Shown piece by piece: positions 26,235 to 34,665 of a stretch of 64,000 bases of DNA (position 1 is its first letter; each line of letters begins with the position of its first letter). Both the position numbers and the translations under genes were made by a program. Under the pieces are notes generated by a model that worked only from the letters and a program-made list of their open reading frames with translations, did not search any database and was not told the origin of the DNA. Origin of the DNA: an uncultured Bacteroidales bacterium (GTDB lineage: Bacteria > Bacteroidota > Bacteroidia > Bacteroidales > F082). The stretch spans positions 62,001 through 126,000 of the forward strand of contig ONFF01000002.1 of NCBI GenBank assembly GCA_900317055.1, read 5' to 3'.

Positions 26235-28721
26235 TTATTCATCATCGTCGTGATAATACCCACCTTTGCCATTGGCATGGTAGCCATATTTGCCGCCATA
26301 CTTGTAGCCATATCTGTAACCATACCCATAACGGTAGCCATAACGGCCATCGTTGCCTGTGGCCCCATTGAGGACCAGACACATGTTCTTGAACTTTTGC
26401 TGGGTATAGATGTTTTCCAACTCGGGAACCAAACTGCGCTCCATCAGACCGGCACGAACCACGAAGATGGTTCTGTCAACAAACTTGTTGATGATCTGCG
26501 GGTCGGCCACGATGTCGACAGGAGGACAGTCAATCAGCACATATTCGTATTCCTTCCTGAAACGTTCGATCAACGCACCAAAACGCTCGTCTTCCAACAA
26601 CTCTGTCGGGTTGGGCGGGATGGTACCCACGGGCAAATAACTCAAAGTGGGATAGTCGTTACTCGGCATGATGAGTTGCTTGATATCTTCTTCCTGTCGG
26701 GCCAGATAGTTAGTAAGACCTCTCTTAGGCGAGAAGATATAAGCCGACAAGGAGGCGTGACGCAAGTCACCGTCAATCACCAGCACTTTCTTTTCCTTGA
26801 TGGCAAGGGCTATGGCCGAGTTGATGCAAATGAAGGACTTGCCTGAACCCGGGTTAAAGGAGGTGAACATGAACACGTTCGAAGCATTGTCCTTGCTCAT
26901 AAACTCCAGGTTGGTGCGGAACACACGGAAAGCCTCATTGACGACATTACGGCTACCTTTCTTCACCACTACGCCACCATCGGCAAAGCCTTCCTTAACG
27001 GCTCGTCCTTTCTGTTCATCCCGTTTTTTCCTGGCTTCCTTCTTCTTTCTCTTTTGGTCAGCCGAACCGTATGCCAAAGGTATTTCACCCACAAATGGCA
27101 AGGTAAGATCCTCCAAATCCTTGCGACCGCGAATCGTGGTGTTGAGTTGTTCCCTCAAGAAAAGAATCAGTGCAGGAATAGCCAAACCGAGTACCAAAGC
27201 AATCAACCTGATTCTTGATACATTCGGTCTGGAAGGTGCGAATGAACCATGGGGCTTTTCAACCACCCTTGTGTTGTAGGCAGTGAATGCCTGCGTCAAT
27301 TGGTTTTCCTCACGCTTCTGGAGCAGATAGAGATAAAGGGCTTCCTTCACCTTCTGCTGACGTTCCACCGAAAGCAGGTACTTGGCTTGACTGGGGTTGG
27401 CGGCAAGACGCTGGTTGATTTCACGCTCCGTGCCCTGCAAGCTGGCCAATTGGTTATTGAGTGTCACCAACTGGTTGTCGATGCTGGCAATGATGACTTG
27501 ACGCAGGTCCGCAAGGTTCTCATCCAAGTCGAGCACCAAGGGGTTTTCCTCACTACTATTGGCCACCAAACTGTTGCGGCGTAGCATCATGGCGTTGTAG
27601 GAGTTGATCTGGCTTTCGATATTGATACTGTTGACACCCGAATTCACAGGCAACAGCTGATCCTTCAAGGCCTCATTGCTCAACATTTTCCGAATGTAAT
27701 TGGTTATGGAAATCTGGTTGTTGATTTCCAAAATGCGCTTGCTTGTCTCGGAGGTTTGCGACAGATACATTCTTGAGGCCGCATCGACATCGGGAAGCAG
27801 GTTCTCGCTCTTGTAGGAAGAAATGTCACTGTCCACATTGCCCAATTCCTTCTCAATCAATTCCAGACGGTCGTCGATAAACATGGACGTGCTTACCATC
27901 ACCTGGTTCTTGTCTTTCAACCAGTTGTTGTTGTAGACAGTGATCAGCATGTTGATGAAATCATCGGCCCTCTTTTTCGAAATGTCGCTAACGGAAAGCG
28001 TCATGATTTCCGCATTTTTGTCAGCCAGCGAGACACTCAGTTTACCGGCATAGCTTTTGGCCGCACTCTCGATACTGGAATGGCTCACATGGATAACATC
28101 GTCAAATACTGCTTCTTCTTCCCTCTCCAGATAGTCAGTGGGATGCACACACATCAAGCCAATAGGCGTATTGACGGTATCGCCAAATATCGCCAAGACC
28201 TCACCCGACACTTCCATACCGTTAAGGACAAAATCCGAAAGTCTCACGCCTTTACCCTTATCCGAGATCTTCATATCGAACGATGCCGAAACATTATCAA
28301 AGTTGCCCAACAAATCCACTGTCGCAGGAAGGGTATTGTCGTAAAGCAAAACGGGGCGGAAACGGCTGTCAATCGTATAGTTCATATCCAAATGCAGCAG
28401 ACGAACAGCGTCTTGGACATTGTCGATGGAACTGAAGGTAATCAATTCGTTGTAAATCTTTGCACTTCCATTCATGATACCCACTTCCGAAAAATCCACG
28501 ACATCATACCCCTCTTTATCCGATTTCACCAGCAGTTTGGCGGTACGGGTATAGACTGGAACGGTCTTATGGAGATAATAGGTCGCAATACCTAAAGCCA
28601 AAACCACAGAAATGAGGAACCAATACCAATGGGACAGGCAAAGATAAAATATGGCTTTCCAATCAATGGACTTCTCATCTTTCGACTCGTCCTGATCGAC
28701 TAAGATTACTTCGTTTTGCAT
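26235..28721 (-). CDS. wzc: Polysaccharide chain-length regulator and tyrosine autokinase (Wzc-like)
   Basis: An 828-residue inner-membrane protein. It has a Wzz domain between two membrane segments (WYWFLISVVLALGIATYYL near 35 and IRLIALVLGLAIPALILFL near 510), long periplasmic coiled-coils between them, and a C-terminal BY-kinase with Walker A NPGSGKSFI (about 625), Walker A' VLVIDGDLRH and Walker B VLIDCPPV. The last about 50 residues form an unusually dense tyrosine/glycine tail (YGYRYGYGYRYGYKYGG) that would be the autophosphorylation cluster read by CpsB. It works with Wza to polymerise and export capsule or exopolysaccharide; wza is 32 bp upstream. Confidence 0.95.
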   Translation of the reverse strand: MQNEVILVDQDESKDEKSIDWKAIFYLCLSHWYWFLISVVLALGIATYYLHKTVPVYTRTAKLLVKSDKEGYDVVDFSEVGIMNGSAKIYNELITFSSIDNVQDAVRLLHLDMNYTIDSRFRPVLLYDNTLPATVDLLGNFDNVSASFDMKISDKGKGVRLSDFVLNGMEVSGEVLAIFGDTVNTPIGLMCVHPTDYLEREEEAVFDDVIHVSHSSIESAAKSYAGKLSVSLADKNAEIMTLSVSDISKKRADDFINMLITVYNNNWLKDKNQVMVSTSMFIDDRLELIEKELGNVDSDISSYKSENLLPDVDAASRMYLSQTSETSKRILEINNQISITNYIRKMLSNEALKDQLLPVNSGVNSINIESQINSYNAMMLRRNSLVANSSEENPLVLDLDENLADLRQVIIASIDNQLVTLNNQLASLQGTEREINQRLAANPSQAKYLLSVERQQKVKEALYLYLLQKREENQLTQAFTAYNTRVVEKPHGSFAPSRPNVSRIRLIALVLGLAIPALILFLREQLNTTIRGRKDLEDLTLPFVGEIPLAYGSADQKRKKKEARKKRDEQKGRAVKEGFADGGVVVKKGSRNVVNEAFRVFRTNLEFMSKDNASNVFMFTSFNPGSGKSFICINSAIALAIKEKKVLVIDGDLRHASLSAYIFSPKRGLTNYLARQEEDIKQLIMPSNDYPTLSYLPVGTIPPNPTELLEDERFGALIERFRKEYEYVLIDCPPVDIVADPQIINKFVDRTIFVVRAGLMERSLVPELENIYTQQKFKNMCLVLNGATGNDGRYGYRYGYGYRYGYKYGGKYGYHANGKGGYYHDDDE

Positions 28722-28753
28722 GATTTAATTGAATTAGCAAGATTGATGTTGTT

Positions 28754-29599
28754 TTACCTCAAAGACAGCACCGAGATTGTGGTGGCCAAGGAGGCGAGCA
28801 AAGAGACCACTGAAATCCAGAATGTGGCGGATTGCACCGTGTTGGCATTGACGGTCGACTGGTTGGCACGCTTCTTATTGGGCTCAACATAGATATAATC
28901 GTTCTGATGAATATAATAAGCCGGCGAATGCTGCACGTCGTTGAAAGAAAGCATGTCAACGCTGTAGGCAGTGAGTTTGCCCTTGGCATTAGGGCGAAGC
29001 ACCATCACATTGTCGCGCTTGCCGTCGATGGTCAGATCGCCCGCCATCGACAAGGCATCCAGAAGGGTGATATGGTCGCGCGTAATCGGGTAGGAACCCG
29101 GAGACCTCACCTCGCCCATCACCGAAAAGCGAAGGTTGACGAACTCCACGGTCACCACAGGGTCGTTGACCAGATTGCGGTTGATGAGTTCCGACTTGAT
29201 GTAGGCTGCCAATTCATCGCGTGTCTTGCCAGCTGCCTGCACCAGGCCCAATACCGGGAAGTCGATGTTACCGTCAGCCTTGATGATATAGCCAGAGGTA
29301 CCTTGGGAAGTATTAGAAAGCTGTTCGGTTTGCGATCCCAACACTCGGGCAGTATAAGGCAAATTGAAAAGCGCCGTCAGTTCAGGCACCTTGGTGTTGA
29401 CAATGATGGAGATCTTGTCTTCGGGCCGCAAACGAATCTCGGGAGTAGGTTGCTCGTTGATGTAGGTGGTCCGTTGGTCTTGGATATCCTGGAAATAGGT
29501 TATCCGCTTTGACATATCGCAGGATGACAACATAAGCAAGAGGACAAAGAGAAGCAAAGGGCTTTTCTTCAAAAGCTTATGTTTGTTTTCTTGGTTCAT
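28754..29599 (-). CDS. wza: Polysaccharide export outer-membrane lipoprotein (Wza-like)
   Basis: A 281-residue lipoprotein with a lipobox (LLLMLSSC) and the polysaccharide biosynthesis/export domain: IRLRPEDKISIIVNTKVPEL, then the SLBB-type repeats containing VLGLVQAAGKTRDELAAYI and LRFSVMGEVRSPGSYPI. A C-terminal hydrophobic helix (FWISVVSLLASLATTISV) matches the outer-membrane barrel helix of Wza. It would form the outer-membrane channel for capsule or exopolysaccharide. ATG 29599 is preferred over 29605 because it gives the more compact signal peptide; both are possible. A promoter followed immediately by a terminator-like hairpin lies upstream (29632-29672). Confidence 0.9.
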   Translation of the reverse strand: MNQENKHKLLKKSPLLLFVLLLMLSSCDMSKRITYFQDIQDQRTTYINEQPTPEIRLRPEDKISIIVNTKVPELTALFNLPYTARVLGSQTEQLSNTSQGTSGYIIKADGNIDFPVLGLVQAAGKTRDELAAYIKSELINRNLVNDPVVTVEFVNLRFSVMGEVRSPGSYPITRDHITLLDALSMAGDLTIDGKRDNVMVLRPNAKGKLTAYSVDMLSFNDVQHSPAYYIHQNDYIYVEPNKKRANQSTVNANTVQSATFWISVVSLLASLATTISVLSLR

Positions 29600-29631
29600 A
29601 AGCATGGTATAATTCGCTTTAATTCATAATA

Positions 29632-29672
29632 AAAACCCGCGAACACAAGATGGTATTCGCGGTTCAAAGGTA
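29632..29672 (-). promoter_or_regulatory. wza promoter with start-site hairpin and U-run (putative attenuator)
   Basis: On the minus strand a TACCTTTG -7 box (29665-29672) is followed after 2 bp by CCGCGAA (29656-29662), a 12-nt loop, TTCGCGG (29637-29643) and then GTTTTTATT. The stem would begin close to transcription start, and the T-run makes it terminator-like. The wza ATG is about 33 bp further on. Capsule loci of Bacteroides are known to be controlled by leader antitermination (UpxY proteins); no such gene is in the window, so the link is inference. Confidence 0.6.
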
Positions 29673-29761
29673 CAACAAATTTTTGAATTGAACGCGTTTT
29701 TGGTGAAAATAACGATTGCTATTTTGTAAATAGTTGATACAAAAGCTATTATAACATTTAA
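29673..29761. other. AT-rich spacer upstream of the wza promoter
   Basis: A short AT-rich stretch between the wza promoter and the first 230-bp repeat. No gene or further motif is seen. Confidence 0.4.
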
Positions 29762-30504
29762 GCAGGCCTCTGCAGGCATGTCATCCCAAACTCACCCTTC
29801 AACGGACCACTACCGTCCTCCTTGCCCTCATGGCGGAAAGGCATCCGCCATCCCTCACGCCATCGGGAGACACTCGAAAGGCATCTTCTTCATGTTGTCG
29901 TTTCGTGTCAGGGATAGCGGATCGTGGCCGTCCGCTATGAGGGTTTCGGGGAAAGGATAGTCGTTTTACGGTGTTTTTTTCGATTGATTCTGCAGGCCTC
30001 AACAGGCTTGTCATCCCAAACTCACCCTTCAACGGGCCACTACCGCCCTCCTTGCCCTCATGGCGGAGAGGCATCCGCCATCCCTCATGCCATTGGGTAA
30101 CACTCGAAAGGCATCTTCTTCTTGTAGTCGTTTCGTGCCAGGGATAGCGGATCGTGGCCGTCCGCTATGAGGGGCTTGGGGGAAGGATAGTCGTTTTACG
30201 GTGTATTTTCGATTGCTTATGCAGGCCTCAACAGGCTTGTCATCCCAAACTCACCCTTCAACGGACTATTACCGCTCTTCTTGCCCTCATGGCGGAGAGG
30301 CATCCGCCATCCCTCACGCCATTGGGTAACACTCGAAAGGCGTTTCCTTTCTTGTAGTCGTTTCGTGTCAGGGATAGCGGATCGTGGCCGTCCGCTATGA
30401 GGGGTTTGGGGGAAGGATAGTCGTTCAGGTGGTGTTTTTTCGATTGGCTCTGCAAGCTTTAACAGGCATGTCATCCTACGCTGGATTGTGCGATGGAATG
30501 GGAT
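29762..30504. repeat. Tandem array of 230-bp repeats (three full units plus terminal segment)
   Basis: Units start with GCAGGCCTCaacaggcttgt at 29762, 29992 and 30221, with lengths 230, 229 and 231 bp, followed by a truncated start at 30452 and the segment CTGGATTGTGCG...GGGATCTAT. Each unit holds two hairpins, e.g. in unit 1 ATGGCGGA/TCCGCCAT (29830-29837/29844-29851) and ATAGCGGA/TCCGCTAT (29914-29921/29931-29938). A fourth unit with the same terminal segment lies beyond the ATPase gene (31709-32000). Reading frames through the array are repeat artefacts. Confidence 0.9.
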
Positions 30505-31629
30505 CTATGGCTGTTCCCTTTTCAGCCAGATCTCCAAGAACTTGTCGTAAACCTGATAAACCCCTTTATCCTGGGTAATCAAATCCTTATCCAACAATGC
30601 ATTAACAGCCGACTTCACCGCACTGGGAGAAACCAAACCATAGCGCTTTGCAAACTTACCCGAAGTAACCTGCACCACCTTGCCCTCTTCGGCAATGGCT
30701 TTTAATACAAGACTTTGTTTTTCAGGCAATTGATACATCAAATCTTCGTAGGTAAGATGGGTGAAATCGACGATGTAGTCAATGGCGGGCTGGAGTTCAC
30801 TGAGGGCACAATGCCCCCCTTCGTCTGTACGCATGAAAAGCACATTCATCACCTTCTGCAAGTAGAATGTCACACCTTCGAATTGGGCATACAGTTGTTC
30901 AACCACCTCTTTGTCAATGGTTTTCCCTGCATGCTCAAAGTGGGTTTTGCAAAACGTCCAATACTTCTCCATGTCGATCAAGTTCAGGTTCATCACCGTC
31001 ACACTCTGATAGAAAGGCCGGTTGGGGGAAACGAACATGGCTCCCATCAAATGCCGTTGCGACCCCATGAAAACAAAATTGGCGTTGCTACAGTATTGGA
31101 CATAGGTACGCAAAGCGGCTTCCACGTTAGTGTCGCTGTACTTCAAAATCTGCTGAAACTCATCAATAGCCACCAGGCAACGTTTGTCGGCATGTTGCAG
31201 ATAATGGAAAATCTCATCCAATGTGTTGTTGGGATTGACGATATCTCCCACCGACACATTCCATGAAGGTTGTCCCATGGCATCGTAGGTGATTCCCGCC
31301 TTGAGTGAATGGACCATATTGAGGAACGACTCCCAATGCCGCTTTCCTTTGGGCTTGAGGACTTCAAGGATGGTCCTGCCCATCTTGTTGACCATTTCTG
31401 ACAGCGACTTGGTGGAATAGATGTCAATGATGAAAGTATAATAGCGTTTCTTGATGTCGTTTTGCTCAAAGCAATGGCGAATCAAGTCCGTTTTTCCGTA
31501 CCGTCGTGGCGAAATCAAGGCAATATTGTTGCCGTTTTGCAACCATGCGGTGATGTCCTTCGTTTCCTGGACACGGTCACAGAAATACTTCGCACCAACA
31601 TAACCATTTGTAACAAAAGGGTTTATCAT
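30505..31629 (-). CDS. AAA ATPase of the COG1672/archaeal-ATPase-like type
   Basis: A 374-residue protein of a family abundant in Bacteroidetes: N-terminal P-loop (ISPRRYGKTDLI, about residue 40), Walker B CLVAIDEFQQILKY (about 150), sensor-like NFVFMGSQRHLMGAMF, and a C-terminal winged helix (GKFAKRYGLVSPSAVKSAVNALLDKDLI). Biological roles of this family are poorly known; many copies sit in variable regions. The gene is inserted between unit three and unit four of the 230-bp repeat array, and its stop codon lies inside the terminal segment of the array, so the repeat and the gene have probably moved or recombined together. The first residues (INPFVTNGYVGAKYFCDR) match the usual start of the family. 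Confidence 0.8.
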   Translation of the reverse strand: MINPFVTNGYVGAKYFCDRVQETKDITAWLQNGNNIALISPRRYGKTDLIRHCFEQNDIKKRYYTFIIDIYSTKSLSEMVNKMGRTILEVLKPKGKRHWESFLNMVHSLKAGITYDAMGQPSWNVSVGDIVNPNNTLDEIFHYLQHADKRCLVAIDEFQQILKYSDTNVEAALRTYVQYCSNANFVFMGSQRHLMGAMFVSPNRPFYQSVTVMNLNLIDMEKYWTFCKTHFEHAGKTIDKEVVEQLYAQFEGVTFYLQKVMNVLFMRTDEGGHCALSELQPAIDYIVDFTHLTYEDLMYQLPEKQSLVLKAIAEEGKVVQVTSGKFAKRYGLVSPSAVKSAVNALLDKDLITQDKGVYQVYDKFLEIWLKREQP

Positions 31630-32146
31630 ATTTGTTTGCTATTCTTGCGCTGCAAATATACACATTTTGTCATAAAATGATTATCATAAAATGACAAAAT
31701 TTGTCTAGCAGGCTTCAATAGGTATGTCATCCCAAACTCACCCTTCAACGGACCACTACCGTCCTCCTTGCCCTCATGGCGGAGAGGCATCCGCCATCCC
31801 TCACGCCATTGGGAGACACTCGAAAGGCATCTTCTTCATGTAGTCGTTTCGTGTCAGGGATAGCGGATCGTGGCCGTCCGCTATGAGGGTTTCGGGGAAA
31901 GGATAGTCGTTCAGGTTGTGTTTTTTCGATTGCCTCTGCAGGCCTCAACAGGCTTGTCATCCCTGCACTGGATTGTGCGGTTGCTTGGGATCTATACCTG
32001 GTGAGGCCGTCCTTTATAGGTTTTTGCATTATGAACCGCCTCCTATAGATTGACTCCGTCGAATGCAAAGCGTTTGCTTCCTTTAAACAACAAAAGCCCC
32101 GCCCAATACAATCAGGCAAGGCCTCAACTCTCAACTCTAAACTTTC
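31630..32146. repeat. Spacer: fourth 230-bp unit, terminal segment and GCCTTGCCTG element
   Basis: A direct repeat ATTATCATAAAATGACAAAA-like AT stretch (31666-31700) is followed by a complete 229-bp unit (31709-31937) and the array's terminal segment (31938-32000, with CTGGATTGTGCGG...GGGATCTAT). Bases 32070-32125 (GCAAAGCGTTTGCTTCC, AGCCCCGCCCAATACAATCAGGCAAGG) resemble 50518-50575. The end is filled by ACTCTCAACTCTAAAC-type low-complexity repeats. No gene seen. Confidence 0.75.
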
Positions 32147-32456
32147 AACTGACTCTAAACTCTACACTCTCAACTCTAAACTAAACACCCACCTCCACCA
32201 AATAATCATTCTTGGCAAACATCTTCCCATATTGAGGGACAAGCATAGAGGTATTAACAGGATTCCCTTTGATTCACTCAATGATAGCATTGGGCAAATT
32301 CACCCCCTCCTCATATCTGAACGGGAAAACCACCGCCAAAGCGGGGATTCGATTGATGGGCTAATAGGTAGAAGCTCTTGAAAGAACATCATTCACCTCC
32401 TTGCAAGAGCAGCGAAGCTGAAGATTTATGTATGGATTTATGTTAGATTTGTTTCT
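32147..32456 (-). pseudogene. 3' stump of an ATP-grasp gene (copy A1) inside a 310-bp repeat
   Basis: On the minus strand the block encodes the end of an ATP-grasp protein: a FGGG-type glycine loop, NLPNAIIE, then GNPVNTSMLVPQYG and a VEVGV terminus. The conserved tryptophan codon after IIE is TGA, so the frame is broken; there is also a shift near 32310. The whole block, including the ACTCTAAAC-type repeat at its low-coordinate end and the AGATTTATG element at its high end, is repeated at 33116-33425. Together they bracket the toxin-antitoxin pair. Confidence 0.75.
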
Positions 32457-32471
32457 TTTAGTCGGCATAAA

Positions 32472-32771
32472 CTATGCATGCATATTCTGTGCATGACAGG
32501 CATCCACAACGGTAACAGTTTCGCCATCGAAAGTGTAGACAAAGTACCATTTGTCGGTGTTGGCCATATGATAACCTTTCCAACGAGACAATGTGGGTTC
32601 GCGCCTAAGGAGCGTGCTTTCAATACCATAGATAGAGAACACCGCATCGTGTACGTTGCGTTTCAACTCATCTTTATCGTATGTGTGACGATACTTTTTC
32701 GCCACATTACGGTAAAAAGAATAGATTTTCTGTGCAGCACGAGGTTTAATGATATAATGAATATCAGCCAT
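32472..32771 (-). CDS. ParE/RelE-superfamily toxin
   Basis: A 99-residue protein with the small mixed alpha/beta fold signature of ParE/RelE toxins: ADIHYIIKPRAAQKIYSF at the N-terminus, RREPTLSRWKGYHMA in the middle and the terminal strand pair WYFVYTFDGETVTVVDA. ParE members poison gyrase and RelE members cut mRNA on the ribosome; the sequence does not decide between them, though the terminal strands look more ParE-like. The start overlaps the antitoxin gene by 8 bp, so expression is coupled. The pair is bracketed by 310-bp direct repeats. Confidence 0.8.
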   Translation of the reverse strand: MADIHYIIKPRAAQKIYSFYRNVAKKYRHTYDKDELKRNVHDAVFSIYGIESTLLRREPTLSRWKGYHMANTDKWYFVYTFDGETVTVVDACHAQNMHA

Positions 32772-32967
32772 TTGCGTAGATAGAATCTATTTCCTCTTCA
32801 ATGATATCATATAGTTTTTCCACAGTCACATCCTGCTGCAATGCATATTCCCTAATACGCAAGTCTATCAATTGCTGTACCCATTTACGGATGGCCGTCT
32901 TATCCGAAAGATTGGGGTTTATCTCTTTCAGCATAGCCTCATCAACATTAACTGTAACCGTACACAT
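32764..32967 (-). CDS. Cognate antitoxin of the ParE/RelE-type toxin
   Basis: A 67-residue protein with a short beta-strand opening (CTVTVNVDEAMLKEINP) then helices (KTAIRKWVQQLIDLRIREYA) and an acidic C-terminal helix (LYDIIEEEIDSIY). This resembles the small ribbon-helix-helix-like antitoxins paired with ParE-type toxins in Bacteroidetes. The N-terminal part would bind DNA and the acidic tail the toxin. It overlaps the toxin gene by 8 bp (ATG of the toxin at 32771). AT-rich sequence upstream gives no clear -7 box. Confidence 0.75.
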   Translation of the reverse strand: MCTVTVNVDEAMLKEINPNLSDKTAIRKWVQQLIDLRIREYALQQDVTVEKLYDIIEEEIDSIYANG

Positions 32968-33115
32968 GACTTTATTCTTTCAATTTCAATTAGCAAAATT
33001 ACACATTATTTCGTTTGCCCGCAACAGCACATCACAGACCTAAACCCCTTCTCTCATGTTGGGGTTCATCATACCATTTAACCCTAGCTACTTCATACTT
33101 TCCACTCTATACTTT
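32968..33115. other. Spacer upstream of the antitoxin
   Basis: AT-rich sequence with a CTTTCCACTCTATACTTTC low-complexity stretch at the right end. It should contain the promoter of the antitoxin-toxin pair, but no clear TAnnTTTG box is seen. Confidence 0.4.
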
Positions 33116-33425
33116 CAACTGACTCTAAACTCTACACTCTCAACTCTAAACTAAACACCCACCTCCACCAAACAATCATTCTTAGCAAACATCCTCCCAT
33201 ATCGAGGGACAAGCATAGAGGTATCAACAGGATTCCCTTTAATCCACTCAATGATAGCCTTGGGCAAATTCACCCCAGCCTCATAACTGAACGGGCCACC
33301 GCCGCCAAAACGGAGATTCGATTGATGGGCTAATAGGCAGAAGAACGTTGAAAGAACACCATCCACCTCTCTGCCAGCGCAGCGAAGCAGAACATTTATG
33401 CAAGATTTACGGAAGATTTGTTTCC
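33116..33425 (-). pseudogene. 3' stump of an ATP-grasp gene (copy A2), best preserved
   Basis: This block encodes, on the minus strand, SNLRFGGGGPFSYEAGVN, then LPKAIIEWIKGNPVDTSM and LVPRYGRMFAKND followed by LVEVGV and a stop at 33151. That is the glycine-loop and C-terminus of a carbamoyl-phosphate-synthase-like ATP-grasp protein (members read EINxRFGGGxP). The N-terminal three quarters are absent. The upstream part of the block is non-homologous filler ending in the AGATTT element (33393-33425). It is a relative, not a copy, of the intact ATP-grasp gene at 56884-57978. Confidence 0.75.
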
Positions 33426-33545
33426 CTATTACCCATCCGTCCAATCCGTGCAAATCCGTGTTCAAAAAAACAACCGTGTTCAATTTTCAACATTAATTAC
33501 CGTTAGTTGACCACGAATTATCCATTAATTACCCGTGTTCAAACT
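33426..33545. repeat. Spacer with GTGCAAATCCGTGTTCAAA repeat (copy C1)
   Basis: Contains CCATCCGTCCAATCCGTGC then AAATCCGTGTTCAAAAAAA (33433-33470), followed by CCGTGTTCAA half-copies at about 33473 and 33532. Same family as C2-C5. Confidence 0.75.
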
Positions 33546-33866
33546 TCACTGTGTTCTTTCCTGCAATGCCTTACCCAAATCTGTCAGATAATAAGCTTGT
33601 CCTTTCTTTCTCGGTTTCTCAGGGTAAAGTAGTGCAATATAACCGCCTTTAATAGCAGGATTCAAATATTTATTACGGAAATTGTCAGGTCCTTTTAGGC
33701 CTAACCTTTCCATCATATCCTTTACAGTTAAAGTCTTACTTCCCACCGCATTTAATAATTTGAGCACATAAATATCAGGTCTTTTAATTGCCTTTGCATC
33801 TTTACCTGCATCTTTACCTGTATCTTTACCTGCATCTTTATACTCCACAGAATAAATCACCGTCAT
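33546..33866 (-). CDS. Winged-helix remnant resembling the C-terminus of AlbA_2/Fic-type regulators
   Basis: A 106-residue frame with an N-terminal run of KDAGKDTGKDAGKD (encoded by 12-bp tandem repeats at about 33795-33842) and then a winged-helix domain (VKDMMERLGLKGPDNFRNKY, LNPAIKGGYIALLYPEKP, YYLTDLGKAL). This wHTH with its KxRxTxxG-like end is typical of the C-terminus of AlbA_2 (Schlafen-like) or Fic-family proteins in Bacteroidetes. Because no N-terminal catalytic or DNA-binding domain precedes it and it is boxed in by repeats on both sides, it is probably the surviving 3' end of a larger gene, though a free-standing small regulator cannot be excluded. Confidence 0.5.
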   Translation of the reverse strand: MTVIYSVEYKDAGKDTGKDAGKDAKAIKRPDIYVLKLLNAVGSKTLTVKDMMERLGLKGPDNFRNKYLNPAIKGGYIALLYPEKPRKKGQAYYLTDLGKALQERTQ

Positions 33867-34420
33867 ATCAAATCCTTATCATCGTCTTTAAAACCACTTT
33901 CAATTACTTGAGAATTAATGTTCAAGAACTGCTCGACTAAACTCTAAACTGACGCTAAACTCTCAACTCTAAACTTACCACTGACTCTAAACTCTACACT
34001 CTCAACTCTCAACTGAACTCCAGGCCGCCCCCAAAGGACCAGCCGCCAAATATTTATGATAGATTTACGTCAGATTTGTTTCCAAAAGACAACATCATTT
34101 ACTTTCTCTCGAACACGGATCCCCCAGATTCCCACGGAATTTTGCGACGCTGTCGCAAAAAACATCCGTGTCAATTCGTGCAAATCCGTGTTCAATATAA
34201 AATCCGTGTTCAAAAAAATCTCCGCAATCGAAGATAAGGCGAAGCCAAGATTTATGATAGATTTACGTAAGATTTATTTCCCCCAAAAACCAACTTCCTC
34301 ACACTTAAATTATCAATTATCAATTTTCAATTATCAATTACAATTCCTCATCCGTCCAATCAGTGCAAATCCGTGTTCAAAAAACACAACATCCGTGTTC
34401 AAATACCACCGTGTTCTTCC
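33867..34420. repeat. Composite repeat spacer (elements D, B, C, B, C)
   Basis: From left to right: ACTCTAAACTCTACACTCTC-type low complexity (33935-34018); a GGCCGCCC...GGACCAGCCGCC segment running into ATTTATGATAGATTTACGTC (34020-34083); the hairpin TTTGCGACgctGTCGCAAA (34140-34160); AATTCGTGCAAATCCGTG and further copies (34163-34220); a second AGATTT element (34248-34282); AT-rich ATTATCAATTTTCAATTATC (about 34310-34342); and another CAAATCCGTGTTCAAA block (34349-34415). No gene seen. Confidence 0.75.
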
Positions 34421-34665
34421 TCAAATCACCTCCCCAGCATACTCCATCTTCTTCCCCAGCACCGTGCAAAAGATCATCTTTATGTCCTTCCAGAACGAAT
34501 AGTGTCTGTAATAATAACAGTTGAGCCGCACATTATCAGGATAGATGACCGTGTCGTTATACTCCACCACTATGTCTTGGGCGTCGCGGGTGTCGCCTTC
34601 CTTCTGCTTTTGGGCGACGTATTCGGCAATCATCTTGTCTTCGAACTGGTGTTTTAGGGTGGTTT
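34421..34665 (-). pseudogene. 3' stump of a WcaJ-like sugar transferase (copy S1)
   Basis: The minus-strand frame reads about TTLKHQFEDKMIAEYVAQKQ, then EGDTRDAQDIVVEYND and RLNCYYYRHYSFWKDIKMIF, ending AGEVI. This is the extreme C-terminus of an undecaprenyl-phosphate sugar phosphotransferase; all catalytic residues are missing. A longer relative of the same gene lies at 50916-51353, and the two share near-identical flanks of over 100 bp, including the upstream CCGTGTTC repeats. Confidence 0.85.

Noticed and set aside
29762..30504. CRISPR-like array
   Set aside because: Units are about 230 bp and contiguous, with no short repeats separated by unique spacers and no cas genes.
29799..32134. 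Frames within the 230-bp repeat units
   Set aside because: They repeat with the units and shift frame between copies, so they are by-products of the repeat.
33151..33483. 110-residue gene
   Set aside because: The conserved part is only the end of an ATP-grasp protein, repeated at three other sites; the first half is filler.
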